This document shows, in pieces, positions 23,681 to 35,920 of a stretch of DNA of 64,000 bases (the first letter of the stretch is position 1; each line of letters opens with the position of its first letter). Both the position numbers and the translations under genes were made by a program. The notes beneath the pieces are model-generated. The model was not told where the DNA came from. It ran no database searches and saw nothing but the letters and a program-made list of their open reading frames with translations. The stretch comes from Siphonodentalium dalli (taxonomy: Eukaryota; Mollusca; Scaphopoda; Gadilida; Siphonodentaliidae): contig CP136061.1 in assembly GCA_032622095.1 (NCBI GenBank), positions 117,188,754 through 117,252,753 on the forward strand, written 5' to 3'.

Positions 23681-24300
23681 GCATTCAAATTTGGTGAAAA
23701 AAATACAAATGTGAACACAATTTTAGGTCCCAAACAAAATACAGACATTTGCACGGCATGGAACAGAAAAGAGCTTTCAGTGTTAGTTTATTCCTGGTAT
23801 GGTAGAAATAAAGAACATTTCTTTCACTTTTGTGCGAAAACTTGGAAAACGGCTGTAGCCATGGAATGTATATTTCAGAGCATATGGAGATAGTACATGA
23901 ATGTCAATTTTTCGTGTATTTGTCAACCTATCATATACTGCCTTCCAAATTATGTAGACATAATTTGGAAGCTCGAATGAGCCATGCACGTGTAAGACAA
24001 TTTAGTGAACATTAATGGGGAGGGAAAGGGGACTGTTTTGTTATGTGGACAAAAGGAAACATAGGCTTATTACTGAATCCCATCATTCGTGGGCACAAGC
24101 AAAACCGGAAAAACCGTATTTGCTAACCCATAAATGAGAGAATTTACGTATTCAGTCAAAATCCGCATATGTCATCTATATGTTATCTTATCCCTCTGTA
24201 TAAATTTAAGTCCTTGGCATCATTGTTACTATGGGGCCATACCACGCCGTATTCCGGTGTTCTAAATCGTTCGAAATATGTTAACCAAACAGAAATCAAG

Positions 24301-24975
24301 ACAGGATTTATATTACCCTGCAAAAAATGTCGTCGCTCTATAGAGAAGACAGGTCTTAATAGGACAATAACAATAATGTAACCCCCTTGTAAAACTAATA
24401 TTACCCTGCAAAAAATATCGTCGCAATATAGAGAAGACAGATTTTACAAGGGTAATTAAAATCTCGTATCTCCCTTGTAAAATTGATATTAACTTGCAAA
24501 AAATGTCGTCGGTATCTAGAGAAGAGAGGTTGTACTAGGGTAATAACGTTCTCGTATCCCCCTTGTACAATTGATATTACCGTACAAAAGATGTCGTCGC
24601 CATATAGAGAAGGTAAGATTTACAAGTCTAATAGCAATCTCTTACCCCCCTTGTAAAATTGATATTACCCTGCAAAAAATGTCATCGCTTTATAGAGAAG
24701 ACAGGTTTTACAAGAGTAATAACAATCTAGTATCCCCCTTGTAAAATTGATTCTTACCCTGCAAAAAGGTGTCGACGATATGTAGAGAAGACATGTTTTA
24801 CAAATGTAATAACAATCTCGTATCCTCCTTGTAAAATTGATATTACCATGCAAAAAGTATCGCTATAAAGAGAATCCAGGATATTACCCTGCAACAATGT
24901 CGTCGCTATATAGAGAAGACAGTTTTACAAGGGTAATAACAATCTCGTATCCCCATAGTAAAATTGATATTATCC
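24301..24975. repeat. 88-base tandem array, right copy
   Basis: Mirror of 805-1470, with the same TTTTACAAGGG/CCCTTGTAAAA stem in each unit and a few substitutions relative to the left copy. Confidence 0.85.
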
Positions 24976-25301
24976 TTCAAAAAGTTTGAAAGTCGAAAGT
25001 ATATCATTCAAAGCCACGTTGATTCTGGTGTGCTGGTTATCGTGATACTCTTGCCTCGTTTTCGTAGATTGTCAGATTCATTTTTGTGAAGTGTATTGCT
25101 CTATTTTATATCCACTAACATATAGTTTCCAAAATTAAACGAGACCGGCAAGTATTTATCGAAAAGTTATGAAAAAAAGCTATATATTCCCTTCATCGTA
25201 CAAGGAGTCTAACAAATTAGAGCTACTTTTCTTAGCTCGTTTCCGCGCTTTATATTTGTCGGAATACATGTATCTTGTTAATAGAGACCGGGGATAGATA
25301 C

Positions 25302-25440
25302 GTTACACGGCTTGTTGAGGGATGATACGTTGTGGTTTGCCCCGCGGGTTGACTCTTATCCTCCTCGGCTATCACATCGGGCGATACGAGCCTCTGCCGG
25401 GGCATACCGCTCCGTATTCCTCCTCAACAATGAGTGTAAC
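25302..25440. repeat. Long imperfect hairpin, right copy
   Basis: Mirror of 339-477. It lies about 300 bases upstream of the PAN/apple start codon, so each head-to-head gene copy has one in its upstream region. Confidence 0.6.
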
Positions 25441-25746
25441 TTATAGTATATCTGGTAAATAGAGACTGGAATGCAAACATTATCGAAAGGTATACAAGTT
25501 CATACGAACGTGTCGTATTTTAAATCGATGGCCAGAAGGCGGAGTTTGTCTGGTGTCTACGCCCATCGATAATTTACTCAGTGCCATAACGTCGTCTATC
25601 TGTTGGCGCTTCTTCGTATTATGTCAGATCGGATCTCAAACTCGACATGGTCTCTGCACGGTTGCACGCTTTTGAATTTGCTAAGCTTGATTTGTAGTTC
25701 CGATTCGGTATGTTGATATGATGTTCGTTCAAATTCAGCGTTTCGT

Positions 25747-26050
25747 ATGCGTATTATGGCTGACCGCATAAATAACTTGCAGAATGCCACCGTGTTGTTT
25801 CTGGGCTGTTATATGTTAGTTTGCTTTTCGACGGTATTGGCGGTCGTCGAAAAACGTTTCATTGCAACAGAGACTAACGTGGTTGCTAACGTCTCCCAAA
25901 GAGTGAGTCGCTCAAAACTTGAGTGTGCCGTCACATGCTCAACAACACAAAGTTGCCGAGCGTTTTCATTCAATGGAGGGAGCGGACTGTGTTACATGAG
26001 CCCGATCAGCTTCAGCGGATCACAATCGAGCGCCAAGGTGTTCACTGCAG
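25747..26050 (+). CDS. First exon of a secreted PAN/apple-domain protein
   Basis: The exon encodes about 101 residues. A hydrophobic segment at 14-32 follows a short polar start and looks like a signal peptide or membrane anchor. After it comes a PAN/apple-like domain with Cys60, Cys64, Cys70 and Cys82 in the pattern ECAVTCS...SCRAF...LCYM. This fold binds proteins or sugars outside the cell. The exon ends at CTGCAG followed by GTAAAT, a good splice donor in phase 1, as is common for exons of extracellular modules. The start could be Met1 (25747) or Met4 (25756). I did not find the next exon. The open frame continues into the intron to 26085, but that tail is probably not coding. Confidence 0.7.
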
Positions 26051-26525
26051 GTAAATATTTCCATCACCCATGCGTGTTACTCTAAATCCGATTAAAACAC
26101 ATCGTAACACGAACCGACGTCAAACTTTGTAATGCGCATGTATAATGTTAGAACTACATGTAGTCAACAGAAAATAATTGAATCCAACATTGAACTTGTT
26201 CAATGCATGCATAAGCATTTGAGAATGCATATTGAAGAGCATTACTTTCATTGTTCCATTGATAAGGTACCAACCCATATAAAATTTACCCCGTAAAACC
26301 ATGGTACAACGTGATTTACCATGTTATACCTGCCTATTTGCCATATTAAATAATATCCGATCATGTTAAGCCTGATGAAAAATCATTACACCGGGGGAAA
26401 TCCATGTGTAATCTCCATCTGACCAAGATTTACCCGTGTGTCGTCACCGTCTGCCTGAGATTCGCTAGGGTTTCTTCACACAGGCCCTTGGGCAAAATAT
26501 TAAAACACAAACATACACCATACCA
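26051..26525 (+). other. Presumed start of intron 1 of the PAN/apple gene
   Basis: Begins GTAAATATTT after the exon. AT-rich, with no other exon signal that I recognise. Confidence 0.45.
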
Positions 26526-27270
26526 GTGACAAGGTTCAAAATATCGATTTTGGCTGAAATCACACCAACTATCAAAACCATAATAGATTCTAGAAATCGA
26601 TCATTTCAACCAAAATATCATCCGGTGTGTTTTGTTACAAATACTAGTCCGAAGTCACCCATACCTTTTTTTATTTCACCCGATGTGTTTGTTCTCGATT
26701 TGTTCAACTTTATTCTTCAAACGAATTCCAAAAACATGACGAATCTGCGACTGGCAGTACATTTTAATAGGCTTGCTGATTGATTGACAATAATTGAGAG
26801 TAATGTTCACAAATTTTGGCTTGAAAAAATCAATATGCATAGATATCGATAGACTATAGATTCTGCGAATTTCACTTGCGGTAGCGTGACCTTGAGCCCT
26901 GCATTCTTGTTTTACTTGAAATTCAATATTCAACATTCAACATTTACTGCGATTCGCAGACATGACTTGTTTTTGGAATTCCTTTGATGAATAATGTTGA
27001 AAAATTGGGCACAAACACATCGGGTGAAATAAGAATGGTATGAGAGTCTTCGAAATAACTTGCGGAACATATATAAGCATGTATGTGTTATGTCATCGCA
27101 TTTAAGTACACGCTCAAGAAAAATTATTACTCGAAAAAATATATATTAAAACTAGGTCAAAGAACGATGACGACCCGATTTCATCGGTAGATTTCGATTT
27201 ATAAAATGTATTAGGGTTTTGATAGTTGGTGTGGTTTTCTAGCAAAAATATATCTTTTGAACCTTGTCAC
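26526..27270. repeat. MITE-like inverted repeat
   Basis: The ends are GTGACAAGGTTC and GAACCTTGTCAC. The pairing continues through blocks that include CACACCAACTATCAAAACC, TTTCACCCGATGTGTTTGT and AATTCCAAAAACA. Arms are about 230-330 bases with several small indels, around a centre at about 26765-26945. No transposase is seen and the target duplication is not clear. It lies in the presumed first intron of the PAN/apple gene. Confidence 0.65.
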
Positions 27271-27414
27271 AGGTACAGTCTCTATTAGTATTTTAGTATT
27301 TCCACCCAGAGGTCTATGTGTCTTCACGGTCAGGTGCAGATATTTACCAGGGTGTTTTGTGGGTGAAATTTAGTTGCCCAGGTCATTTCAGGTGAAATTT
27401 GTTTAGCAGCCCTA

Positions 27415-27890
27415 CACTCTAAATAGAGTTTAGTTACGCATGACTAAATTTTAATCAACTTTTAATTTAACTATTGGGTCAAAACTCCTCCAACTAAACA
27501 GTATTATTGCTAACAAAATCTTGAATAACCAATTTTCAGTCATTTCGGAACTAAACTCTTTTCTGACTAAACATTGGTGACTAAATATCTATTAACTAAA
27601 TTGACTCTTACTTGAGGCACCTCGTTTTCCTCCTACACAATTTTAGTTATTTGTAACTCAGGGTCAAAATTAATAAGTTAACATTTAACCCAATATTTAG
27701 TCAGATTTTAATCCAATATGTAACTAATCATTGGGTTACATTGGGTTACATAAAGTAACCCAAATGAAATTCTGTTATAAATTAACTAATATTTAGTTGC
27801 CTTTAGCTAAAATTGAGTCATGTGCGACTACATAAATTGTGTCAAAGGTGACTGAGTACTGGGTCAAAAGTGACTAAATATTGGTCATAG
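27415..27890. repeat. Degenerate region built from TAACT/AGTTA and TTGGGTTA words
   Basis: Short words such as GACTAAATATTGG, TAACCCAAT, TTTAGTTA and their complements recur every 15-30 bases without a fixed period. No coding signal. Confidence 0.45.
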
Positions 27891-30230
27891 CCTTTCTTAT
27901 CACATAAACAAAGTATGAAAAACAACACAATAGATAAATCTAACTTATTTGGTCGTCCAACAATGTATCTCGAAATATATAAACAATACACATAAAGTGC
28001 TTTTGTTGTTTCCTTAATACTATACATGTAAATGCCCTTATGATATATAACAATACAGAGTTTGGGTCAATAAGCGAGACCACGAGGTCGCGGCCATGTT
28101 GGATTCATCCAGTTCCGCGGTGTACTACAGGTCTAATTCTAATCTCTATCTGCACTTAGAAGAAAACCAAGTTGGCAACGGACACTTAATCTGAAGCAGA
28201 GCTGAAACCACGACAATAGCATCATCAACCTCCTACAAACGGCTGCTCCATTGTTGCAAATACAGATACAGATGTTCCAAATATTATTAATTTTAGTTTA
28301 CATAGTCCTAAAATCACCTGCTGTGTACACAACACGTACTGAACACGCGAATAATCACATATTTCATCGATTATCGATCATTATCGCCATGTCCACGTCG
28401 AGTAAAATAATCAGAAATTATCCAGTTTAAACATTATTACAGAATTATCAGATGAATTTATGCAGTTACGGATAAAAGAAACAGTAAAACCTGCGAACAA
28501 TTCATTACTCAAGGTCAATCGATTCACCTCATTTCGAACAAATTATGTGAGTGCTGTACTTTCGACATTTCGTACCGGATGTAAACATATATCATGAATG
28601 ATATGGTTCTAATCGGATTATAAACGCTGTGTTCATGCAAGTTAAATATTATAGAACTTACGGAAGGTATCACTGTTATAAACAGTTTTTGGAACCACAC
28701 ACGACACACATCAACATAGAAGTTCACTATCTACCAACTGAAGCGGGCATAATGCATATATGTGTGATAATTGTATCTAAAATACAGTCATGCTGTTAAA
28801 CACTTCAATGCTATCTTAACCATATACACGTATTAAATCGTAATAAAGGGGTTTAACTTTACGTTGAATAAGACGTGTATATGGTCATTAGATGCCCATG
28901 TTAAAGGAGATATATAATAGTCTTTAATACGGCAAACTTTAACATATATACTTAAGCGCATACCCGCAATCCATCAAAAACTGAAACGTTGCGTTTAGAT
29001 TGTGTATACCATATAAACGCACTAACGGTTGATAAACGCTTGTGACGTTTCATTTTATTATCAGTGTAATTGTTTGAAAATATCAATCCAATACCACCAT
29101 GTACTAATATCAGGTGATCAACGTTCAAAGCTATTATTTCTTCATTGGTCATCACCCAATGTTGCTATCTATGGTTTTAAATGCAGCATATATGTGTATA
29201 TTAGGGAGAAGTGGTAAACGCGGTTATGCGGTTGCAGAAATCGTATTACCTTTCGGGTATATGTGCCATTATTATGTGGCCTTGGTGAATATAACCAAAT
29301 ATTATTTTCAGCTATAGACACACTCTCTGCCACACAATGCGCGGGCAATTTATGTCAAGTTTAGAATTTATTGAAGAACTTATATGATACTACTTTGTGT
29401 TTTTTATAAATTGCGTTCCTTGCAAACCACCCTGCATTCTTGTGATAAAATCGAATGTTTCTCTTACACTATGTATGCATTCTTCATCATATAATGCCAG
29501 CGTTTTTCCACCCTTATAGGAATATCTATTCAAATTTTACCAACATTAACATTTCATTAGATTTTGTACATTTTTGGACGCGATTTTAATTTTGTGCGCA
29601 ACGATATTCCACGACTGGTGACCCATGTGGCAAGAGTTATCATTTGCGGCAAGTTTGTCTCCAATATTGGCAAGACATACGCCCGATACCTAACGCTACA
29701 CAATAGCGACCATAGCTGAATTCGCCGATATCGGGTACCCCCAGAATATGCTCGATCATGAAACGTCGCGCACAGATCTCGAAGTGGATTTTTGATATAC
29801 ACTCTTAAAACAATAGGTAAACCAGAGTACCTACGTAGGTACTGTATTTGTCCCATGGGGAGTACCAAATTGTTATCAAGACAGGTACTCTGATGTACCT
29901 GTTCGGGTACTCTGGAGTATCAAATATGTAGGTACTATGTGGAGAACCTGCCCCGGTACCAAGCCCTCGAAATTAGGAACAATTTTGACGGCAAATTTAA
30001 AGATGTGGCATGTCAGATTCCAAATGATGCCACGGCGTTTAAAATCGGATTAAGTACAAAACCCAGATCGGATTATTCGCGATCCGTTGCACAGTGCAAA
30101 TTTAAATAGTCCCCATTATACTGCTTTTATTAGTATAGAACCTCGTTCGTGTTTTTGTACTTAATTCGAGGTTAATACCTAGATTTCAAGATTTCCCTGA
30201 CCTGTTCTCTGCACGTGGAGTAATATGTGT
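27891..30230. other. Stretch without a recognised gene
   Basis: No conserved protein in any frame. Around 28826-28886 there is a weak inverted repeat (CCATATACACGTATTA against its near complement). Around 29818-29960 a GGTACTCTG-type word recurs about five times, beside the 14-base palindrome TACCTACGTAGGTA. These look like decayed repeats. Confidence 0.45.
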
Positions 30231-31720
30231 TAGTCCGAGAGCCCATAAGGTTTTATTGTCGTCACTCTGACCAAAAGACCCACTCTACTCATTTTGTGGC
30301 AAATTATATGTAGTTTACGGAAACCAATTTCTTGCGAGTGTGAAACGCGGCGTTTGGGAGATATTTAACATAGAATGATGCCTGGTGAGAGCGAAAAATG
30401 TTACTTAAGTGTTGGGGGGAGGGTTAGTAATTACGAATGTATGCAACATATGTAATGTCGGCTAACACGTTATATATATACCATTTTGTCGGCAATAAGT
30501 CATTCTATATAGTGAATAAACACAGAATTAGAATGTCAGCCAGTGACCTCGAGTACGAGAGGTCAAAGGTCAAATATATTTTGAAACGCCATTTTTAAAA
30601 CAATGTCAAATTGGAAAGTTAGCTTAAGAAATGTTATAATCATCTGTTGGAATCCGTTCTAGTATAATTTTGAACTTTACTGTATACCAGATTCGGATAT
30701 GTGGAAAGAAAATTAACACAGCCGCAATTGCAACCATTCAAGATATCAGCCAAAATGTGTGCCGAAATAGCCAAAAACAGTAAAAATTAATAAGGTCTCT
30801 TTGATCGCCGTCATAGTAAAGATGATGTCACATGCGGTCATGTTGTCCGTTCGATACGTTATGGTAATATACAACCCTTACAAATTAGCCAAAAATCCGA
30901 CACAAAACTCCAATATGGCGGCCAAGATGGCCGCCGAAATGTGAAAATTTGCTATTTTTCGGACATTTCACCACCTTTCGTTTGTCTCTGTTGGAAAATA
31001 TTGGCTTTTTGACGCGATTTTATACATTTATCGTATAGAAGAATCATTGGCGAACACATGGGGATAATAATATACATTCCTTGCTGGAAAGTTTTGTCCG
31101 ATATCACGTTTTCCCAAATGCCGGTATAATTCGGTCAAAGCCAAAACGACGCTAATAACGCAATGGCTATTTCGAATCATCAATGAATGTTATTGCTATC
31201 ACAACAAAACCCACGCGTATATATGTGCAGGAGATACTCGAGCTAGGATTCCTCTTGTACCTGAGTTGAGAAATATTCACTCAAATCCAAGATGGCGGCT
31301 AAAATGGCCACCAGAAATAGAAATATTGCCGAATATCGCTGATTTTAACATCAGTGACAGTTATTGTCACGACAACTCCACACCTGCTTACTATTGTGAG
31401 TTGGGTACACTGGGTCGAAGAACTGTGCTTATATTTCATCCAAATAAAAGTTGCCCAAATTAAAAATGGCGCCCACAATGATGGACATATTTAGAAAATC
31501 ACAGAAAATCTCTCATATTCACATCATTGGGCATTATTGTCGAGACAACTCTACCCATGCTTACAGCCGATTTGGAAATACTGTGATAAAGTAATTATCT
31601 TGGATTTGATGATGGATTTTTTTTCCAAATCGAAGATGGCGGCCAAAATGGCGTCCGAGATTTGAAAACAAGCTTACATTCCTTTACTTTCATACTATGT
31701 GCGTCATTGTTGTGAGAATT
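30231..31720 (+). repeat. Left outer arm of a 5-kb inverted repeat
   Basis: The reverse complement lies at 33749-35223. Over the outer 180 bases I counted about four substitutions. The ends are TAGTCCGAGAGCCC/GGGCTCTCGGACTA. Flanking TGTGT and TGTCT might be an imperfect target duplication. The arm itself contains decayed units of about 170 bases, marked by CAAGATGGCGGCC-type words. Confidence 0.85.
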
Positions 31721-32305
31721 CTACACACACTTAAATATTCATATGGAAAATTGATATGAAGTATCTATTTGAGTTTGGCCAACTCGCCAGAAATTGAAGA
31801 AAGTCGAAATTATCACACACAAATTTCAACTTTTCGTCATAATATCAATATGTATGGATTGAACGAAACGGTACATAAGCCAACTATTAGTTCCAACATA
31901 GGTCGTCGCCTTCTGGAAGGATGAAAACCCACAATACATATGCCGGTGTCAAGCTCACGCGTTTGTCTCGAAAGATGGGAATTCTTATCCTTATTCTTGA
32001 CGAGCTTCATTCGTGGTAGCTTATGGTATAATGCAGACACTACATATGAGGTCTGATCGTCATATTGTGTGATAAACTAGAAAGTTATGCGGTCGATGCG
32101 TATAATAGCTTTCAGAAGGACGTCTCTATCTGCGTATTCAGATTCAGATTTGGTAACTTAATGTGGATAACAAAATGGTGATCTACCCATCCAGCCACTT
32201 ATCAATATATGGTTAATCAATTCAGATATTCATTAATGACGCATCCGGATATCTTCTGTATATGGCTTCGAATGTCTGAAAGCCTAACATTTGACGGGTG
32301 CCTTT

Positions 32306-32675
32306 CTGCTAAGGCATAGAAGACCATAATGCATAATATACTTTCACTTCTTGACCGTGATCATAAGAACAGTCCTTGTGGCTTCCAGCAATCGTCTCAC
32401 CTTACAGATCCAAGCAGACAATAACAATACACAGTCATGGTGGCGTCCAGCAATCGTCTCACCGTACCTATCCAAGCAGATAATAATAATACACACGGTG
32501 CTAGTTTGTGGGCAAGTGTCATGATAGTGGAAATGAAATTGGACCATGACTGCACTGCCCCTTCTTTGGGTATGTTTTAGATTTAGACATGATCTCATGT
32601 AGCTTTGCTTCCCTTATATGCTAAGATTGTATCTTCCAATCCGTTTGGAAGCCGTTCTTAATCAATTAGACCAGG
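32306..32675 (+). repeat. Inner, strongly diverged left arm of the 5-kb inverted repeat
   Basis: Blocks such as CGGTGCTAGTTTGT, GCCGTTCTTAATCAA and GACCATAATG recur in reverse at 33205-33497, in the same order but with many substitutions and indels. A local direct duplication of about 85 bases (CCAGCAATCGTCTCACC) lies at about 32387-32500. Confidence 0.6.
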
Positions 32676-33204
32676 CTTGTACCATTGGCTACTACTATAT
32701 AAGCCCCACCCAGAATGGGATGTAGTCTTGAGGACGATGCATTTGGTAGTTGATGTCATACTCACGATGTGTGATGGTCGGTGTGGTTCAAGAAAGTGCA
32801 ATGCCATCACCACAATGGTGAAAAATTTAACTCGAAAAACATCTAGGGGATTGTTGAGACATTGCATTAAGTTTAACCTACGTTGGATACACCAATTTAT
32901 TTATTGGTAACATCGCCATTCAAAGCCATTGTCCTGCATGAGGCATATTAACTACTATATTCTAAAGTTATATACTATAAAGCTATATGACCATAAAGGT
33001 CAAGTTCACCAATGTCATCATCCATTCCCATCGATCTATAAATTGTTCTCACAAATGCATCACAGTTCCTTGGAAAATACCGCCCATATACTGACACTAG
33101 TCTTGAGAGAGGATAACAACAACGCATACCCTCATTTCATAAAGACATCATTTAGCCCATCCGACTATTCTGGGGAGGATAGGATAGTATTATCCAGACA
33201 AAAT

Positions 33205-33497
33205 TACATGTCTGGTCAAGTTGATTAAGAACGGCCTTGAAACGGATGTGGAAACACAAATCTTACCACACCAAAAGCACCAACACACATGACATTCTAT
33301 ATCTGAAACATGCACCTGATGTTGGGGTGTATGCCGTGTCCCATTTCATTCCCACTGTCATGGCGCTTGTCTACAAACTAGCACCGCGAGTATTGTTCTT
33401 CTCTGCTAACGAGACGAATGCGGGACGTTACAAAGTTGCTTAGGATCATTATCAAGAAGTGTTGGTAGTCGGTACATTATGGTCGTCTCTATAGCAG
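33205..33497 (-). repeat. Inner, strongly diverged right arm of the 5-kb inverted repeat
   Basis: Partner of 32306-32675. The two inner arms do not share a reading frame, so the 68-codon open frame at 33237-33443 is not supported as coding. Confidence 0.6.
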
Positions 33498-33748
33498 ATA
33501 TGAATGTGTCCAAGGGAATGTGACAGCTAGCTACCTTTGAAACACTGCCAAAGTTGTCCACGTATGCCAAAATACGCTCGATAAGTTTGTGAGTTGAACC
33601 ATCTATTGAGAAATGACTAGTTAGCTGGGAAGTTCGTCAGGTGTACATGTGGTTATCCACATGGGATATGAGAAATACATACATGGAGATGACCTGTAAG
33701 CTTGTATACTTATAGACCATATGCCTTTCTAGTTCAAGATGACGACCA

Positions 33749-35223
33749 AATTCTCACAATACGCACATAGTATGAAAGTAAAGGAATGTTAGCTTGTTTT
33801 CAAATCTCGGACGCCATTTTGGCCGCCATCTTCGATTTGGAAAAAAAAAATCCTTCATCAAATCCAAGATAATTACTTTATCACAGTATTTCCAACTCGG
33901 CTGTAAGCATGGGTAGAGTTGTCTTGACAATAATGACCAATGATGTGAATATGATAGATTTTCGGTGATTTTCTAAATCTGTCCACCATTGTGGGCGCCA
34001 TTTTGGATTTGGGCGACTTTTATTTGGATGCAATATAAGCGCAGTTCTTTGACTCAGTCTTCCCAACTCACAATATGTGTGGAGTTGTCGTGACAATAGC
34101 TGTCACTGATGTTCAAATCAGCGATTTTCGGCAATTTTTCTATTTCTGGTGGCCATTTTGGCCGCCATCTTGGATTTGAGTGAATATTTCTCAACTCAGG
34201 TACAAGAGGAAGCCTAGCTCGAGTATCTCCTGCACATATATACGCGTGGGTTTTGTTGTGATAGCAATAACATTCATTGATGATTCGAAATAGCCATTGC
34301 GTTATTAGCGTCGTTTTGGCTTTGACCGAATTATACCGGCATTTGGGAAAACGTGATATCGGACAAACATTTCCAGCAAGGAATGTATATTATTATCCCC
34401 ATGTGTTCGCCAATAATTCGTCTATACGATAAATATATAAAATCGCGTCAAGGGGCCAATATTATCCAACAGAGACAAACAAAAGTTGGTGAAATGTCCG
34501 AAAAATAGCAAATTTTCACATTTCGGCGGCCATCTTGGCCGCCATATTGGAGTTTTGTGTCGGATTTTTGGCTAATTTGTAAGGGTTGTATATTACCATA
34601 ACGTATCGAACGGACATGACCGCAAGTGACATCATCTTTACTATAACGGCGATCAGAGAGACCTTATGAATTTTTACTGTTTTTGGCTATTTCGGAACAC
34701 ATTGTGGCTAACATCTTGAATGGTTGCAATTACGGCTGTGTTAATTTTCTTTCCACATATCCGAATCTGGTATACAGTAAAGTTCAAAATTATACTAGAA
34801 CGGATTCCAACAGATGATTATAAAAAATTTTAAGCTAACTTTCCAATTTGACATTTAAAAAAAATGGCGTTTCAAAATATATTTGACCTTTGACCTCTCG
34901 TACTCTGAGGTTAGTGGCTAAAATTCTAATTCTGTGTTTATTCACTATATAGAATGACGTATTGCCGACAAAATGGTATATATAACGTGTTAGCTGACAT
35001 TACATATGTTGCATACATTCGAAATTACTAACCCTCCCCCAACACTTAAGTAACATTTTTCGCTCTCCCCAGGCATCATTCTATGTTAAATATCTCCCAA
35101 ACGCCGCGTTTCCCACTCGCAAGAAATTGGTTTCCGTAAACTACATATAATTTGCCACAAAATGAGCAGAGTGGGTCTTTTGGTCAGAGTGACGACAATA
35201 ACACCTTATGGGCTCTCGGACTA
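33749..35223 (-). repeat. Right outer arm of a 5-kb inverted repeat
   Basis: Partner of 30231-31720, with the same internal units in reverse (GGCCGCCATCTTGG-type words near 33825, 34150 and 34535). No gene. Confidence 0.85.
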
Positions 35224-35288
35224 TGTCTGAAGGTCTGAAATAATCGGCCAAATTTCTTAATTTTCGTGTCATTAAATTAAACAAAACT

Positions 35289-35920
35289 CTTAAACAGGTC
35301 TGGGTGAACCACCAATCAATCTATAATAGCCCGATAAATAGCAAACTACTTTGCAATAAATCGCAAACCTTTGCCGACAACAAATTACTATCGGAAAAAT
35401 ACTTTGCATTCAATCTCAAATATATTTGTGATAAATCGCTAACTACTTGGCGATTTATCTCAAAGGTTTGCAATTACTCACAATGGTTTGTGATTTATCT
35501 CATATTTATGCGTTGGTCGTAATGGGCTTGAACCGTATAAACATTATAAATCAGACATCTTAAACAGGTCTGGGTGAACCACCTATCGAACTACAATAGA
35601 CCGATCGGTCTATAATAGTGCGATCGGGACAAAATATACTGATTCATCTTCCACAGCCAGCATGTATCTGGTATATGGGGAGTCACTCTAAACGGTTCTA
35701 TTATTATCTTTCAACTAATACTTAAACAAAACTAATTCTGATTTCTTTTGAAAGGCACTGTATAATTATTTACTAAGAATATTCAAAATAAACAGATACA
35801 AATATTCAAAAAATCATATTTCAATTGTCAAAAAATTTAGTGTTCCCTCTATTGCAACAGTGAGAACTGTGACAGGAAGGCCGATCGGTCTATTTTAGCC
35901 CGATCAGGCTTTCCAATTTT
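35289..35920. repeat. Repeat cluster with a direct repeat and an 18-base palindrome
   Basis: AAACAGGTCTGGGTGAACCA occurs near 35292 and again near 35562. The perfect palindrome ATAGACCGATCGGTCTAT follows, and a related CCGATCGGTCTAT...GCCCGATC block recurs at about 35880-35910. No coding signal. Confidence 0.55.

Larger units (their letters stand above)
16416..25778 (-). repeat. Right palindrome arm, outer part
   Basis: Reverse complement of 1-9401. It differs from the left arm by scattered substitutions, small indels and a longer (TA)n tract. Its outer limit as seen here (25778) is set only by the window edge on the other side. The arm reaches ten codons into the PAN/apple exon. Confidence 0.95.

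Noticed and set aside
1-25778. The palindrome as a sequencing artefact from a read passing twice over the same molecule
   Set aside because: The arms differ by substitutions, by (TA)n length and by a 5.6-kb insertion with a proper target duplication, which a fold-back of one molecule would not give. Haplotype mis-joining is still possible and is listed as a check.
29557-29868. 103-codon minus-strand frame as a gene
   Set aside because: No motif, and part of it lies in the GGTACTCTG-type repeat.
33237-33443. 68-codon frame as a gene
   Set aside because: The homologous segment in the other arm (32306-32675) does not keep this frame, so there is no sign of selection.
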